A stretch of DNA of 64,000 nucleotides from Coleofasciculaceae cyanobacterium. GTDB lineage: Bacteria > Cyanobacteriota > Cyanobacteriia > Cyanobacteriales > Xenococcaceae. The stretch is taken from the NCBI GenBank assembly GCA_036703275.1, contig DATNPK010000096.1:248001-312000 (forward strand), written 5' to 3'. The notes below the pieces were generated by a model that was not told the origin of the DNA, made no database searches, and saw only the letters and a program-made list of their open reading frames with translations. Below, in pieces: positions 8,424 to 17,558 of this stretch. The position numbers and the translations under genes were made by a program. Position 1 is the first letter of the stretch. Each line of letters starts with the position of its first letter.

Positions 8424-9983
8424 CTACTGAACTCCACTGCCTAAAACAAACAGGCTAATTAAAGTTCCACTGTTCCAAAGACAGTGAAGCAACATAGGAG
8501 CTAAAAGATTGCGCGATCGCGTATAAACTACACCTAATACTATACCTAGCGTCGCTAGAGGCAAGACTTCCGATAAACTCAAATGAGCGATCGCAAAAAT
8601 AAACCCGCTCATAACAATTGCACCGCTAACCGAGATGTAGCGAGTTAATGAGGGTAACAGAAAACCCCGAAACATAATCTCTTCAAAAACTGGGGCTGCG
8701 ATCGATGCAGTACCAAAAAATACCGCCAGCGCTACCTTATCCTGTGCTTGTAAAGCTAGAAACAACAAAGGATTACTTCCTCCTTGTCCCTGCCAAATCT
8801 GCTGATTAATTAGAGATACTAACAACACCAAGGGAATAGCAACTAAATAACCGCCCAAACCCCACACAAACCAATTAGATTTGAGTTTAAATTTAAACCA
8901 ATCTTCGGGCAGGGGCAAAAATGATTTAATTGAAAAATATAAGACTGAAATACCTCCTACAGCCATCAAGATATAAGTACCTAAAACATATAAAGCTTTA
9001 ATTCTTAAAGGCGAGTTAACTGGATTAATCTGCAAAATAGCTAACAACAAAGGCAAAACAAATTGACTAATAAAGAAAAAGCCTACAATTAAAACTTGCC
9101 AGGTTATTTCCCAATTCCAAGGCGTTTTCCAGGTAATACTACTATTAGTTGCAATAATTGCCTGTTCTGGCTTAACCAATCTTTGAATAATTAAAGAGAC
9201 AAGTATAATTACCCCAGCTATCCCACCAAATACAGGAATGCCACTAATTAAAGCTAGTTTTAATACTGAGTTACTGGCAACTTTTAACTCTTGTTCCTGA
9301 AGCAAAGTCAAATCTTTACTCAGCTGATTAACTTGATTAAATTTAGCTAGAGCTTGATACCGAAACCAGCTATCTAAGTTATTAGTAATTGTTGCCACAC
9401 TATATTCCGCTTCTGGTGTCTTCCCCTGCCATAGCTGCTTGAGAACTGTAGCCGTCTGTACGTAACGATTTTGAGGATCATCGAGCCGATTAATTTGCTC
9501 ATCCCAAATTGCAATAGCTGATTCAGGTTTACCCTGCACCGCGGTCAAAAGTCCCTGTTTTAGAGTTAATTCATTAAGAAACTGCTCTAATTCGGCAATT
9601 TGAGCTTTTAACTGTTTTTTCTGAGCAACATTTACCTGGGATTTATCTGCTACTTCGGAAATACCTAATTCCGAGTTGTTCAACTGCTCTAGCTGTGATT
9701 TAAACTGATCGCGACTGATTATCGATTCGGTAAGAACTTGCTGATACTTTTTAAGCGCAGCCGAATAAGGATCTTCACCAACCAAAGAACTAACTGCACC
9801 GTTTAGATCGAAATCATCTGTAGGATTAGATTTAAACTCTGCTACGTGGAGAACTAGATTAGTTTGATATAGCTCTAGGCGACTTTGAATTTGAGGTTGA
9901 GACAGACTGTTTTTTAAAGAAAAGCTAATTTGAGCGATCGCCAAGATAGTCAGTAAAGCTAAAATTGCTCGTTTTATCGTCAT
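8424..9983 (-). CDS. CPBP-family intramembrane metalloprotease
   Basis: 519 aa. One N-terminal helix (about 5-25) precedes an extracytoplasmic, coiled-coil-rich region (about 40-230). Several membrane helices follow, with the CPBP (ABI) protease motifs in the C-terminal part: EEIMFR at 434-439, FAIAH ending at His467, and HCLWN at 500-504. These are the Glu/Arg and His/Asn motifs of the Rce1-like glutamic proteases. The N-terminal extension is typical of cyanobacterial members. The substrate is unknown. It is transcribed alone, away from the divergent phosphatase gene. Confidence 0.9.
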   Translation of the reverse strand: MTIKRAILALLTILAIAQISFSLKNSLSQPQIQSRLELYQTNLVLHVAEFKSNPTDDFDLNGAVSSLVGEDPYSAALKKYQQVLTESIISRDQFKSQLEQLNNSELGISEVADKSQVNVAQKKQLKAQIAELEQFLNELTLKQGLLTAVQGKPESAIAIWDEQINRLDDPQNRYVQTATVLKQLWQGKTPEAEYSVATITNNLDSWFRYQALAKFNQVNQLSKDLTLLQEQELKVASNSVLKLALISGIPVFGGIAGVIILVSLIIQRLVKPEQAIIATNSSITWKTPWNWEITWQVLIVGFFFISQFVLPLLLAILQINPVNSPLRIKALYVLGTYILMAVGGISVLYFSIKSFLPLPEDWFKFKLKSNWFVWGLGGYLVAIPLVLLVSLINQQIWQGQGGSNPLLFLALQAQDKVALAVFFGTASIAAPVFEEIMFRGFLLPSLTRYISVSGAIVMSGFIFAIAHLSLSEVLPLATLGIVLGVVYTRSRNLLAPMLLHCLWNSGTLISLFVLGSGVQ

Positions 9984-10156
9984 CAGGATAGAAATTAGTA
10001 ATAAGGCTATTGGGCATTATCTCTTTTCCTTGAATAGTTATCAATGTTTTAACAGCTATAAGCTCTAAGCTAACCAATCAAATAATCAGAGTAAGAGTAT
10101 ATTTGCCCAATTGTGGATACAATAACTGAGGTGAATTTATTAAGAGGGTTAGAAGG

Positions 10157-11494
10157 TTGGCTACTCGCGCGATCGTCGTTCGTCATGGACAAAGCAACTA
10201 TAATGCACAAAAGATAATTCAGGGTCGTTGTGATAAATCTGTTTTAACTGACCGAGGAATTGCCGATGCGCAACAGGTAGGAAAGGCTTTAAGTGAACTC
10301 AAAATTGATGCCTTTTATTGTAGTCCCCTACAGCGAGCCAAACAAACAGCAGAGACGATTTATCATAGTTTAACTAATCCTCCTGCTTTGCAACCCACGG
10401 AGCAACTAATGGAGATCGATCTCCGTCTGTGGTCAGAGATGAAAAAAGAGGAAGTAATCTCTAAGTTTGCCGATGATTATCGCTCCTGGAAAGAGCGTCC
10501 CCAAGACTTCAAAATGATTATCGAAGGAAGAGAATATTATCCTGTTCGTTCTCTTTATCAGCAGGCACAAGATTTCTGGCGTGAAACCATTATCAAACAT
10601 CAAGATGCAACAATCTTGATTACCGCTCATAATGGCATTAATCGCTGCTTAATTATGAGTGCGATTGGTATTGACATCGATCGCTATCACGACATTCAAC
10701 AATCTAACTGCTGCATCAATATTCTTAACTTCACGGGCGGTTTTGGCGATCCTGTGCAGCTAGAATCCCTCAATCAAACTTCCCATTTGGGTATTCCGAT
10801 TCCTCCAGTTCGCCCATTCCATTCTGGGCCGCGTCTGCTGCTGGTGCGCCACGGAGAGACCAATTGGAACAAAGAATCGCGCTTCCAAGGGATTAGGGAT
10901 ATTGCGCTCAATGATAACGGGCGATCGCAAGGAAGAAAAGCAGGTACGTTTCTCCAGAATGTCCCAATTGACTTTGCCGTCTCCAGCTCGATGCTGCGTC
11001 CCAAAGAAACCGCAGAAATTATTCTCGAACAACATCCTGGTGTCTCATTGGCAACAACTCCAGAATTAATTGAAATTTGTCATGGTTTGTGGGAGGGAAT
11101 GTTAGAAGCAGAAATCCAAGCCGACTATCCCGAACTACTTCAGCAGTGGAAAGATCGACCAGAAACAGTACAAATGCCCGAAGGAGAAAATTTACAGCAA
11201 GTTTGGGATAGAGGAGTTGCCGCCTGGAATAAGATTGTCGCAGCTCATAGCCACGCTGACACACCCCAAACAGGATTGGTAGTGGCCCATGATGCCATCA
11301 ATAAAGTAATTCTTTGCTATTTATTAGGTCTAAAACCAGATAACTTTTGGAACATTAAGCAAGGCAATGGTGCAGTCAGCGTCATTGACTATCCTAACGG
11401 TGCATCAGGCAAACCTGTACTGCAAGCGATCAATCTTACTACTCACTTAGGCGGTGGCAGCATTATCGATAAAACCGCAGCAGGAGCTTTATGA
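10157..11494 (+). CDS. Tandem histidine phosphatase (phosphoglycerate mutase-like) protein
   Basis: 445 aa with two histidine-phosphatase domains. Domain 1 has RHGQSNYN (His10) and domain 2 has RHGETNWN (His232); each also keeps the later acid/His motifs (LITAHNG and VVAHDA). Known: this branch includes phosphoglycerate mutases and metal-independent phosphoserine phosphatases, and the true substrate cannot be read from sequence. The start is TTG at 10157, which gives the family N-terminus MATRAIVVRHG; AGAGGG lies about 8 nt upstream and no ATG fits. It converges on the GGDEF-EAL gene with a shared hairpin between them. Confidence 0.9.
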   Translation: MATRAIVVRHGQSNYNAQKIIQGRCDKSVLTDRGIADAQQVGKALSELKIDAFYCSPLQRAKQTAETIYHSLTNPPALQPTEQLMEIDLRLWSEMKKEEVISKFADDYRSWKERPQDFKMIIEGREYYPVRSLYQQAQDFWRETIIKHQDATILITAHNGINRCLIMSAIGIDIDRYHDIQQSNCCINILNFTGGFGDPVQLESLNQTSHLGIPIPPVRPFHSGPRLLLVRHGETNWNKESRFQGIRDIALNDNGRSQGRKAGTFLQNVPIDFAVSSSMLRPKETAEIILEQHPGVSLATTPELIEICHGLWEGMLEAEIQADYPELLQQWKDRPETVQMPEGENLQQVWDRGVAAWNKIVAAHSHADTPQTGLVVAHDAINKVILCYLLGLKPDNFWNIKQGNGAVSVIDYPNGASGKPVLQAINLTTHLGGGSIIDKTAAGAL

Positions 11495-11522
11495 ACTACC
11501 TTCATTTTAATTAGGGTAGTTC
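11493..11522. terminator. Bidirectional hairpin between convergent genes
   Basis: Perfect 8-bp stem GAACTACC / GGTAGTTC with a 14-nt AT-rich loop. It overlaps the last bases of the phosphatase stop and ends just before the stop of the facing c-di-GMP gene. T runs are short, so termination may be weak. Confidence 0.65.
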
Positions 11523-11524
11523 AC

Positions 11525-14035
11525 TTAATCCGCGTATAAACAAGCCCGATTTCTCCCCTGTGCTTTTGCTTCATACAGTGCTTTGTCAGCCAGAGCAATT
11601 AGTAATTCAGGACTAGATTCAGAAGAAGGAATTAAACTATGTATTCCTAAGCTGAGCGTAATATAATCGCTAACCAGAGATTTTTGATGGGTAACGTGTA
11701 ATTTTTCAACGTTAACCGCAATCTTGTTAGCTATCTTCAAAGCCTCTGCTCCATCGACATTTGGTAAAATAATGCCAAATTCCTCTCCTCCATATCGAGC
11801 TACTAATCCTTGAGTCGATTCGATGATGAACTCAATCGTTAGAGCAACCTGCTGGAGACAATAATCCCCGATGGGATGACCATAGGTATCGTTATAGAAC
11901 TTAAAATAATCAATGTCACACAAAATGAGAGACAGTGGAGCTTGCTCTTGCCGAAGCTTTTGCCACTCTTGAATTAGATAATTATCAAACCGACGACGAT
12001 TAGCTATCTGAGTCAGACTATCGAGTACACTAAGCTTTTCTAGTTCCCTGTTTGCCAGACTTAATGCTGCTTGTGCCTTTTGCCGATCGCAAATTTCGCT
12101 GTGTAGCTGAGACTCTACCAGGTCAGCGTGTTCGGTGGTATTATCTAGTACTATCTCTAGGTCGGCTTTTTCTAATTTTAATTCTTTTAACTCTTGACGC
12201 AGCTGTTCGATCATAAATATGAGTTGCTCTTGGGCTATTTGTTCATCCAAGAGCGATCGATAATCTTCAGGCTCTACTTTGGGCTGATCGGCAAGATCTG
12301 TCGCGATAATATTTTCCAATATTTCTTTATCTAACGGTTTGGACAAATAATATCCCTGACCATATTCGCATTTTAGAGCCTTCAACTGAGCTAGCTGATC
12401 TACGGTTTCAATACCTTCAGCAATAGTATCCATGTCCAGGTTACGAGCTAAAGCAACGATCGCGCGAACAATACCTAATTTTTCAAGATTATCGCCGACG
12501 CTATTAACAAAAGAACGGTCAATTTTGAGAGTATCAAAAGGAAATTGATGTAAATAGCTCAAAGAAGAATAACCAGTGCCAAAATCATCCAAAGAAAACT
12601 CGATACCCAAAGATTTCAGCTCTTTGAGCATGAGAATAGTATTCTGAGTATCTTCTACTAAAGAACTTTCGGTAATCTCCAGTTTTAAATTATGTGGATC
12701 TAATTTAGTCTCCCGCAAAATTTGTTTGATTTGAGCTACAAAATTGGGTAAACCTAACTGTTTACTAGAAATATTAACGCTAACTTTCCAATCAAGTAAA
12801 CCCCTAAATTTAACTTGCCAGCTACACATTTGTTTGCAGGCTTCTGTCAAAACCCAAAAACCTAGAGGAATAATTAATCCTGTTTCTTCTGCTAGAGGAA
12901 TAAATTCACCTGGAGAGACTATTCCTTTTTCAGGATGTCGCCAACGTACTAATACTTCAAATCCTTTAATTTTATTAGTGCTTAAAGAAATAATAGGTTG
13001 ATAGTGCAGCATGAATTCTTCACGTTTGATTGCCCTTCTCAAGTCATTTTCTAGCTGTAGTAAAGTCAGAGCTTTACCACGCATCGATTGATCGAAAATC
13101 TGATAGTGAGATTTATTTTGTCTTTTAGCATCAGATACAGCTAACTCAGCATCTCTGAGGAGATTTTCTGGTTTGCTATATTCTTTGTTGCCGACTGCAA
13201 TACCGATACTTGCTTCAACAAAAACTTCATATGACTCAAGATTAAAAGGTATGCTTAATTCGCGATAAATTCTTTCAGCAACGTTGGTTGCATAATTCAA
13301 ATGTTCAACATTACTCAATAAAATAACAAATTCATCGTTACCCATACGAGCAATAAAATCGTGCGATCGCAGACAGTTTTGCAATCTTTCAGCAATAGCA
13401 ATTAATAGGTGATCGCCTAAGATTCTGCCCAAACTACTGTTGATTATTTTAAACCGATTTACATCAACAAAAAGAATCACAAATTTATAACCTAACCGTT
13501 GCTGGCAAAAGCTAATTTCTTGTTCGATATACTCTAGCAGTAAATTATAATTAGGTAAGCCAGTTAATTGATCGTAACTAATAGTTGTAGTTAGAGATTC
13601 AGGCTGTAAAACTTCAAATTTTTGAGCATAGGTAGGCTTAACTTTAGGCTCTCGAATAGCTAACAATTTGTGTTGATTTAATTCCTGCCAAAATTCATCC
13701 GATACGTCTTGCCGACTTAGCCACACTTCCATCTCTTTAAATTGCCATTCGTCAATTGAAGCCAGCGTAAAAGGAAGTTCTTCTAGCTTAAAAAACATAA
13801 CTTGCAGTGGCGCATCTTGGATTATGTCGCGAATCCAATCTCCAATTAAAGAAATATTTAGGCGATCGCCAAATATTTGTTCGGCTGCATGATTTAAAAA
13901 TAGACAGTTTTTTTTGGTATCAAAAACAATAGCTGCATCGCAAATATTTTGAATCAGTGGTATTGAGGTAGAGGATAAATTAGCTTCCGTTAACTGAGCT
14001 ACTTCTCCTAGTTTAAATTGCATTTCGTAGAACAT
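11525..14035 (-). CDS. GGDEF-EAL-GGDEF c-di-GMP enzyme
   Basis: 836 aa. Residues about 20-110 look PAS-like. GGDEF domain 1 (about 150-315) has a degenerate GNDEF (232-236) and keeps an RxxD inhibitory site (Arg223-Asp226). The EAL domain (about 325-575) starts with EVL (360-362) and keeps the metal and catalytic residues seen in active phosphodiesterases: Asn421, Glu453, Asp483-Asp484, Lys504 and Glu540. A coiled coil (about 600-670) leads to GGDEF domain 2 (about 670-836) with an intact GGEEF (749-753) and no RxxD site. Inference: a two-way enzyme whose C-terminal cyclase and central phosphodiesterase are both plausibly active, with domain 1 as a regulatory site. It is divergent from the PP2C signalling genes. 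No membrane segment is visible. Confidence 0.93.
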   Translation of the reverse strand: MFYEMQFKLGEVAQLTEANLSSTSIPLIQNICDAAIVFDTKKNCLFLNHAAEQIFGDRLNISLIGDWIRDIIQDAPLQVMFFKLEELPFTLASIDEWQFKEMEVWLSRQDVSDEFWQELNQHKLLAIREPKVKPTYAQKFEVLQPESLTTTISYDQLTGLPNYNLLLEYIEQEISFCQQRLGYKFVILFVDVNRFKIINSSLGRILGDHLLIAIAERLQNCLRSHDFIARMGNDEFVILLSNVEHLNYATNVAERIYRELSIPFNLESYEVFVEASIGIAVGNKEYSKPENLLRDAELAVSDAKRQNKSHYQIFDQSMRGKALTLLQLENDLRRAIKREEFMLHYQPIISLSTNKIKGFEVLVRWRHPEKGIVSPGEFIPLAEETGLIIPLGFWVLTEACKQMCSWQVKFRGLLDWKVSVNISSKQLGLPNFVAQIKQILRETKLDPHNLKLEITESSLVEDTQNTILMLKELKSLGIEFSLDDFGTGYSSLSYLHQFPFDTLKIDRSFVNSVGDNLEKLGIVRAIVALARNLDMDTIAEGIETVDQLAQLKALKCEYGQGYYLSKPLDKEILENIIATDLADQPKVEPEDYRSLLDEQIAQEQLIFMIEQLRQELKELKLEKADLEIVLDNTTEHADLVESQLHSEICDRQKAQAALSLANRELEKLSVLDSLTQIANRRRFDNYLIQEWQKLRQEQAPLSLILCDIDYFKFYNDTYGHPIGDYCLQQVALTIEFIIESTQGLVARYGGEEFGIILPNVDGAEALKIANKIAVNVEKLHVTHQKSLVSDYITLSLGIHSLIPSSESSPELLIALADKALYEAKAQGRNRACLYAD

Positions 14036-14555
14036 CTAATTAACTATAGCTATCAGCTAACGTATATTTTTGGTCTAAAAGCTAATCAAATTTAAGACGA
14101 TCAATCTACTGAGCTTAAACTTCTAGAATATAATCTAAAATATTTAATTCAATTAATTAACGCGGTATTCACAAATTAAAAGAAAAATAGCATTATCGCT
14201 GTGATTTAGATCAGAAGCGGGGATTCCCAATTGTTATCAATTCAACACCATAGAATAAGTTCACAATGGCTCGACAAAATCTTTATCTTGCGATCTTTAT
14301 TTCTGAGGCAAATTTGGGAATCATATGAATAGACTGTTTAGTTTGAATTTTAAGATCGCATTGGTTCAAATAACCTATCCCTCTTTTAGCAAGATCAAAA
14401 TATTGATCGAGCTATTAGCGACAACTATGACTGACGCCAAGAAATTAAAATTGTGGTTTTTTGCTTGAGGTTGCTAGCTACTTTGTTATATCGCTCGAAT
14501 CTAGGGACTATAGCTTATTCAAAGTATTTTCCCAGTTTATTTATAACCATTTTCT
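14036..14555. other. Divergent promoter spacer, c-di-GMP gene and PP2C gene
   Basis: About 520 bp with no ORF worth calling. It must hold the promoters of both flanking operons. The only recognisable site is the CRP-like palindrome at 14200-14215. The rest is AT-rich and otherwise unremarkable. Confidence 0.6.
14200..14215. promoter_or_regulatory. CRP-like palindrome
   Basis: TGTGATTTAGATCAGA matches the TGTGA-N6-TCACA consensus of CRP-family factors (SyCRP1 in Synechocystis) except for one base in the right half. It lies about 165 bp upstream of the GGDEF-EAL gene and 340 bp upstream of the PP2C gene. A chance match is possible. Confidence 0.4.
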
Positions 14556-16268
14556 ATGACCACTGATAGTAAATCTGAGTTATCTCTCATCTCTCGCCTG
14601 CGCCAGGAACTAGGTATGCCAATTAATGCCATAATTGGCTATAGCGAAATAATTATCGAAGAAATAGAAGAGATCGATCGCGATGTTGAATATCTTGGTG
14701 AATTAGAGCAGATTCGAGAGTGTGGAATTGAATTATTAGCCTCAATTAATAGTTTTTTCGATCCAGCAAAGTTGTCTAATAGCCAGCTAAACTTTCAACA
14801 AATTATTAGTAATTCAAAATTAAGAACAGAGTTAGAAAAATCAACTCAACTAGTTATTAATAATTGTCGGCAATTAGTTCCCTTAATCGAGGAAGATTTT
14901 GCAGTTGAGCTAGAGAAAATCAATAGTGCAGCTAATCAACTTTTACAAGAAATCAACTCTTTAACTGAGATTGTGCCTCACTCAGCCAATATTTCTCAAG
15001 CGGCAGATTCCGAAACTGAAGTGGTGATGGATACGAGTTCACTATCGGTTGCCGATCTTGCAGCATCATACACTATTTTAATCGTGGACGATAGCATCAC
15101 CAATCGAGAGTTACTGGCAAATCAGGTAGAAGCGCAGGGTTATAAGGCAGTTACGGCTGCGGACGGCAAACAAGCCATACAAATGATTCAGACAGGAGCT
15201 TATGACTTAATTCTCTTAGACATTATCATGCCAGAGATCGATGGTTATCAAGTCCTACAATGGATTCATAATAGTCCTTGGCAATATATCCCTACTATTA
15301 TGATTTCGGCTTTAGATCAGATAGATAGCGTTGTTAAATGCATCAACATGGGAGCAGCAGACTATCTGACAAAACCATTTAATTTCATATTGCTAAAAGC
15401 TAGATTAGGAGCGTGTTTAGAACAGAAAAGATTGAGAGATCAAGAATCTTCTTATATCAAAAAGCTAGCCAAGGCGAATCAAAAAATTAGCAAGCTTAAC
15501 AATCGCCTTCAGGCTGAAAATACTCGACTCAGTACCGAGTTAGAAATTACTCAGCGTTTACAAACGATGTTGCTTCCTAAGGAAAAGGAACTTAACCAAA
15601 TCAAAGTTTTAGAAATTGCGGGATTTACTGAACCTGCGGCTGAAGTTGGAGGAGACTATTATGATGTTTTTCAGCATCAGGGACGAGTCATAATTGGCAT
15701 TGGTGATGTGTCGGGACATGGCTTAGAAAGTGGAGTGCTGATGCTGATGCTACAGACTGCGGTACGGACTCTAATCGAGAATAACGAAACTAATCCCAAG
15801 CAATTTTTTGAAGTGCTTAATCGTACTATCTACAAAAACGTGCAGCGCATGGATTCTGATAAAAATCTTACCTTATCCTTGGTTGATTACTGCGATGGCG
15901 TTCTCAGTGTCAGTGGTCAACATGAAGAAATATTAATTGTACGTGCTGGCGGAGTAATTGAAAGAATAGACACCGTAGATTTGGGGTTTCCGATTGGCTT
16001 AGAAGAAACAATTGAAGATTTTGTGTTTCAAGCGCAAATTCCGCTACAGCAGAATGAGGTAGTAGTACTCTATACCGATGGTATTACCGAGGCAGAGAAT
16101 CGTTTAGGGGTACATTATGGTTTGAAGCAGCTATGTACGGTGGTTCAGCAAAATTGGCAACAGTCAGCACAGAACATTCGGCAGGCAGTTATTCAAGATT
16201 TGCGATCGCATATTGGTGTAGAACCACTTTATGACGATATTACCTTAGTTGTCTTTAAACGAAAATAA
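14556..16268 (+). CDS. Response regulator with PP2C/SpoIIE phosphatase output
   Basis: 570 aa. The N-terminus (about 8-60) resembles a histidine-kinase dimerisation helix, but the phosphorylated His is Gln17 (RQELGMPINAI). A receiver domain (about 172-295) has acidic residues Asp178-Asp179, phosphoacceptor Asp222 (LLDIIMP) and Lys273. A coiled coil (about 296-340) joins it to a SpoIIE-type PP2C phosphatase (about 350-570) with GGDYYD (365-370), GDVSGHG (383-389) and DDIT near the end, so the metal ligands are there. Known: such proteins dephosphorylate STAS-domain antagonists. The two genes downstream supply the matching kinase and STAS partner. An orphan kinase probably phosphorylates it; none is encoded here. 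Confidence 0.92.
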   Translation: MTTDSKSELSLISRLRQELGMPINAIIGYSEIIIEEIEEIDRDVEYLGELEQIRECGIELLASINSFFDPAKLSNSQLNFQQIISNSKLRTELEKSTQLVINNCRQLVPLIEEDFAVELEKINSAANQLLQEINSLTEIVPHSANISQAADSETEVVMDTSSLSVADLAASYTILIVDDSITNRELLANQVEAQGYKAVTAADGKQAIQMIQTGAYDLILLDIIMPEIDGYQVLQWIHNSPWQYIPTIMISALDQIDSVVKCINMGAADYLTKPFNFILLKARLGACLEQKRLRDQESSYIKKLAKANQKISKLNNRLQAENTRLSTELEITQRLQTMLLPKEKELNQIKVLEIAGFTEPAAEVGGDYYDVFQHQGRVIIGIGDVSGHGLESGVLMLMLQTAVRTLIENNETNPKQFFEVLNRTIYKNVQRMDSDKNLTLSLVDYCDGVLSVSGQHEEILIVRAGGVIERIDTVDLGFPIGLEETIEDFVFQAQIPLQQNEVVVLYTDGITEAENRLGVHYGLKQLCTVVQQNWQQSAQNIRQAVIQDLRSHIGVEPLYDDITLVVFKRK

Positions 16269-16318
16269 CTTTACTCAAAAACCCCAAATATTATTTAACT
16301 AATACATTAACTAACTAT

Positions 16319-16921
16319 ATGAATGCCAGTAATATTGCTCTCGAACAAATATTAGGCGACTTCATTCAAAAATTACCCCCTAGCCAAGAATATTTAATCC
16401 TCAGTTTTTCTCCTGGCTCAATGCCTCTGCGCCAAAGATGGCGCAACAATTGTTTGTCGGCTGATTTTTTAGCCGATTATTTGAGTACCTTTTTTCTGGG
16501 TAACGATAATCAGCAGCCAGATACACAAAAACAGGCAGAAGTTAAAAGTGCCGTTGGCTATATTGCTAATGAACTGTTAGAAAATGGGATGAAATATTGC
16601 GTAGAAACATCTCCTTTCCCCATTAGTATTCAAATTCATTTGAATCCAAACCGCATTGTTTTTCAATTAACCAACAGTATTACTATCCAGCAAACACAAC
16701 AGTTTCAAAATAAAATTAAAACTTTGCTCAATAGCGATCCTAGTGAACTATATTTGGCTCAATTAGAACATAATGCTTTAGAAGAGAACCATGGAGAATC
16801 TAACTTGGGTCTGCTAACCATGCTTAATGATTATGGTGCTAAGCTAGGCTGGAAATTTGAACCATTGTCTCAAAAATCTGCGGAGATAGCCGTCACGACA
16901 ATGGTGCAGCTTGCCATTTAA
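16319..16921 (+). CDS. slr1658-superfamily/SiaB-like regulator kinase
   Basis: 200 aa. The central part has a GHKL-like N-box (VGYIANELLENGMKYC, about 81-96) and the C-terminal part has a weak ATP-lid-like stretch (ESNLGLLTMLNDYG). From its size, motifs and position between a PP2C phosphatase and a STAS-like gene I assign it to the slr1658 group, related to SiaB-type serine kinases. It would phosphorylate the STAS protein and oppose the phosphatase. It starts 50 bp after the PP2C gene and is probably co-transcribed. Family assignment is from memory of cyanobacterial annotation; direct kinase activity is inference. Confidence 0.75.
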   Translation: MNASNIALEQILGDFIQKLPPSQEYLILSFSPGSMPLRQRWRNNCLSADFLADYLSTFFLGNDNQQPDTQKQAEVKSAVGYIANELLENGMKYCVETSPFPISIQIHLNPNRIVFQLTNSITIQQTQQFQNKIKTLLNSDPSELYLAQLEHNALEENHGESNLGLLTMLNDYGAKLGWKFEPLSQKSAEIAVTTMVQLAI

Positions 16922-17047
16922 TTTTTATTTTTTCAAGGCTAAGATGGCTAATTGGGAACAATTATTTAGTCTTAATCATCGGCAATAAAGAGTCGTAATC
17001 TATGATCGTTAGTTAATACATCGGAATACTCATTTTTTAAGACCGCC

Positions 17048-17392
17048 ATGGAGATTAAAACCGAGAATTATCAAGTTAGATATGATGAGACATCTCACAA
17101 CATTGTTTTCGATGGTTCTCTACGTCTTAATGGCAGCGCAGAATACGCCTCAATTTTTGAGTTGCTTAATAACGTTGTTCAACAAGAACCAGAAAAAATT
17201 GTTTTAAATCTCAAAGAATTAAGTTTTCTAAATAGTTCGGGAATTAGCATTTTGTCCAAATTTGTGATCAACGTGCGCAAGCGTAAAAATATTCAGATGG
17301 TTGTAGTCGGCGCGAAAAAGAACCCCTGGCAGGGTAAATCTTTAAAGAATTTACAACGGCTAATGCCTTCTTTGAAGCTGGAGTTGGAATAA
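17048..17392 (+). CDS. slr1659-superfamily STAS-like regulator
   Basis: 114 aa. The fold pattern is STAS-like: IVLNLKELSFLNSSGISIL at about 51-69, with Ser63-Ser64 in the place of the phosphorylated Ser of anti-sigma antagonists such as SpoIIAA. It is the third gene of the set, 126 bp after the kinase-like gene, so a separate promoter is possible. Inference: its phosphorylation state, set by the two upstream genes, controls a partner. That partner could be the nearby GGDEF-EAL protein, as in SiaC-SiaD, or a target elsewhere. Confidence 0.78.
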   Translation: MEIKTENYQVRYDETSHNIVFDGSLRLNGSAEYASIFELLNNVVQQEPEKIVLNLKELSFLNSSGISILSKFVINVRKRKNIQMVVVGAKKNPWQGKSLKNLQRLMPSLKLELE

Positions 17393-17489
17393 TTAATCAG
17401 TAACAAGTCAGAGATTACCGTTGGTAAAGAGAGAGAAGCATAAAGAACCACAAACTATTTGCTTTTTGAACGCGATTTAGATTAAAAAT

Positions 17490-17531
17490 AGACAAAAGAT
17501 GGAACTGAAATATTGTATTCATCTTCTGTCT
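17490..17531 (-). terminator. Terminator-like hairpin downstream of the desaturase
   Basis: Stem AGACAAAAGATG / CATCTTCTGTCT, 11 of 12 pairs, around an 18-nt loop. Read on the minus strand it is followed by a T-rich run, so it suits the desaturase transcript. It also separates that gene from the convergent slr1659-like gene. Confidence 0.65.
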
Positions 17532-17558
17532 ATGGAGATAATTATGTTCTCGGCAGCT

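Noticed and set aside
14267-14329. 20-aa ORF in the signalling spacer
   Set aside because: No ribosome site, no family, and a length expected by chance.
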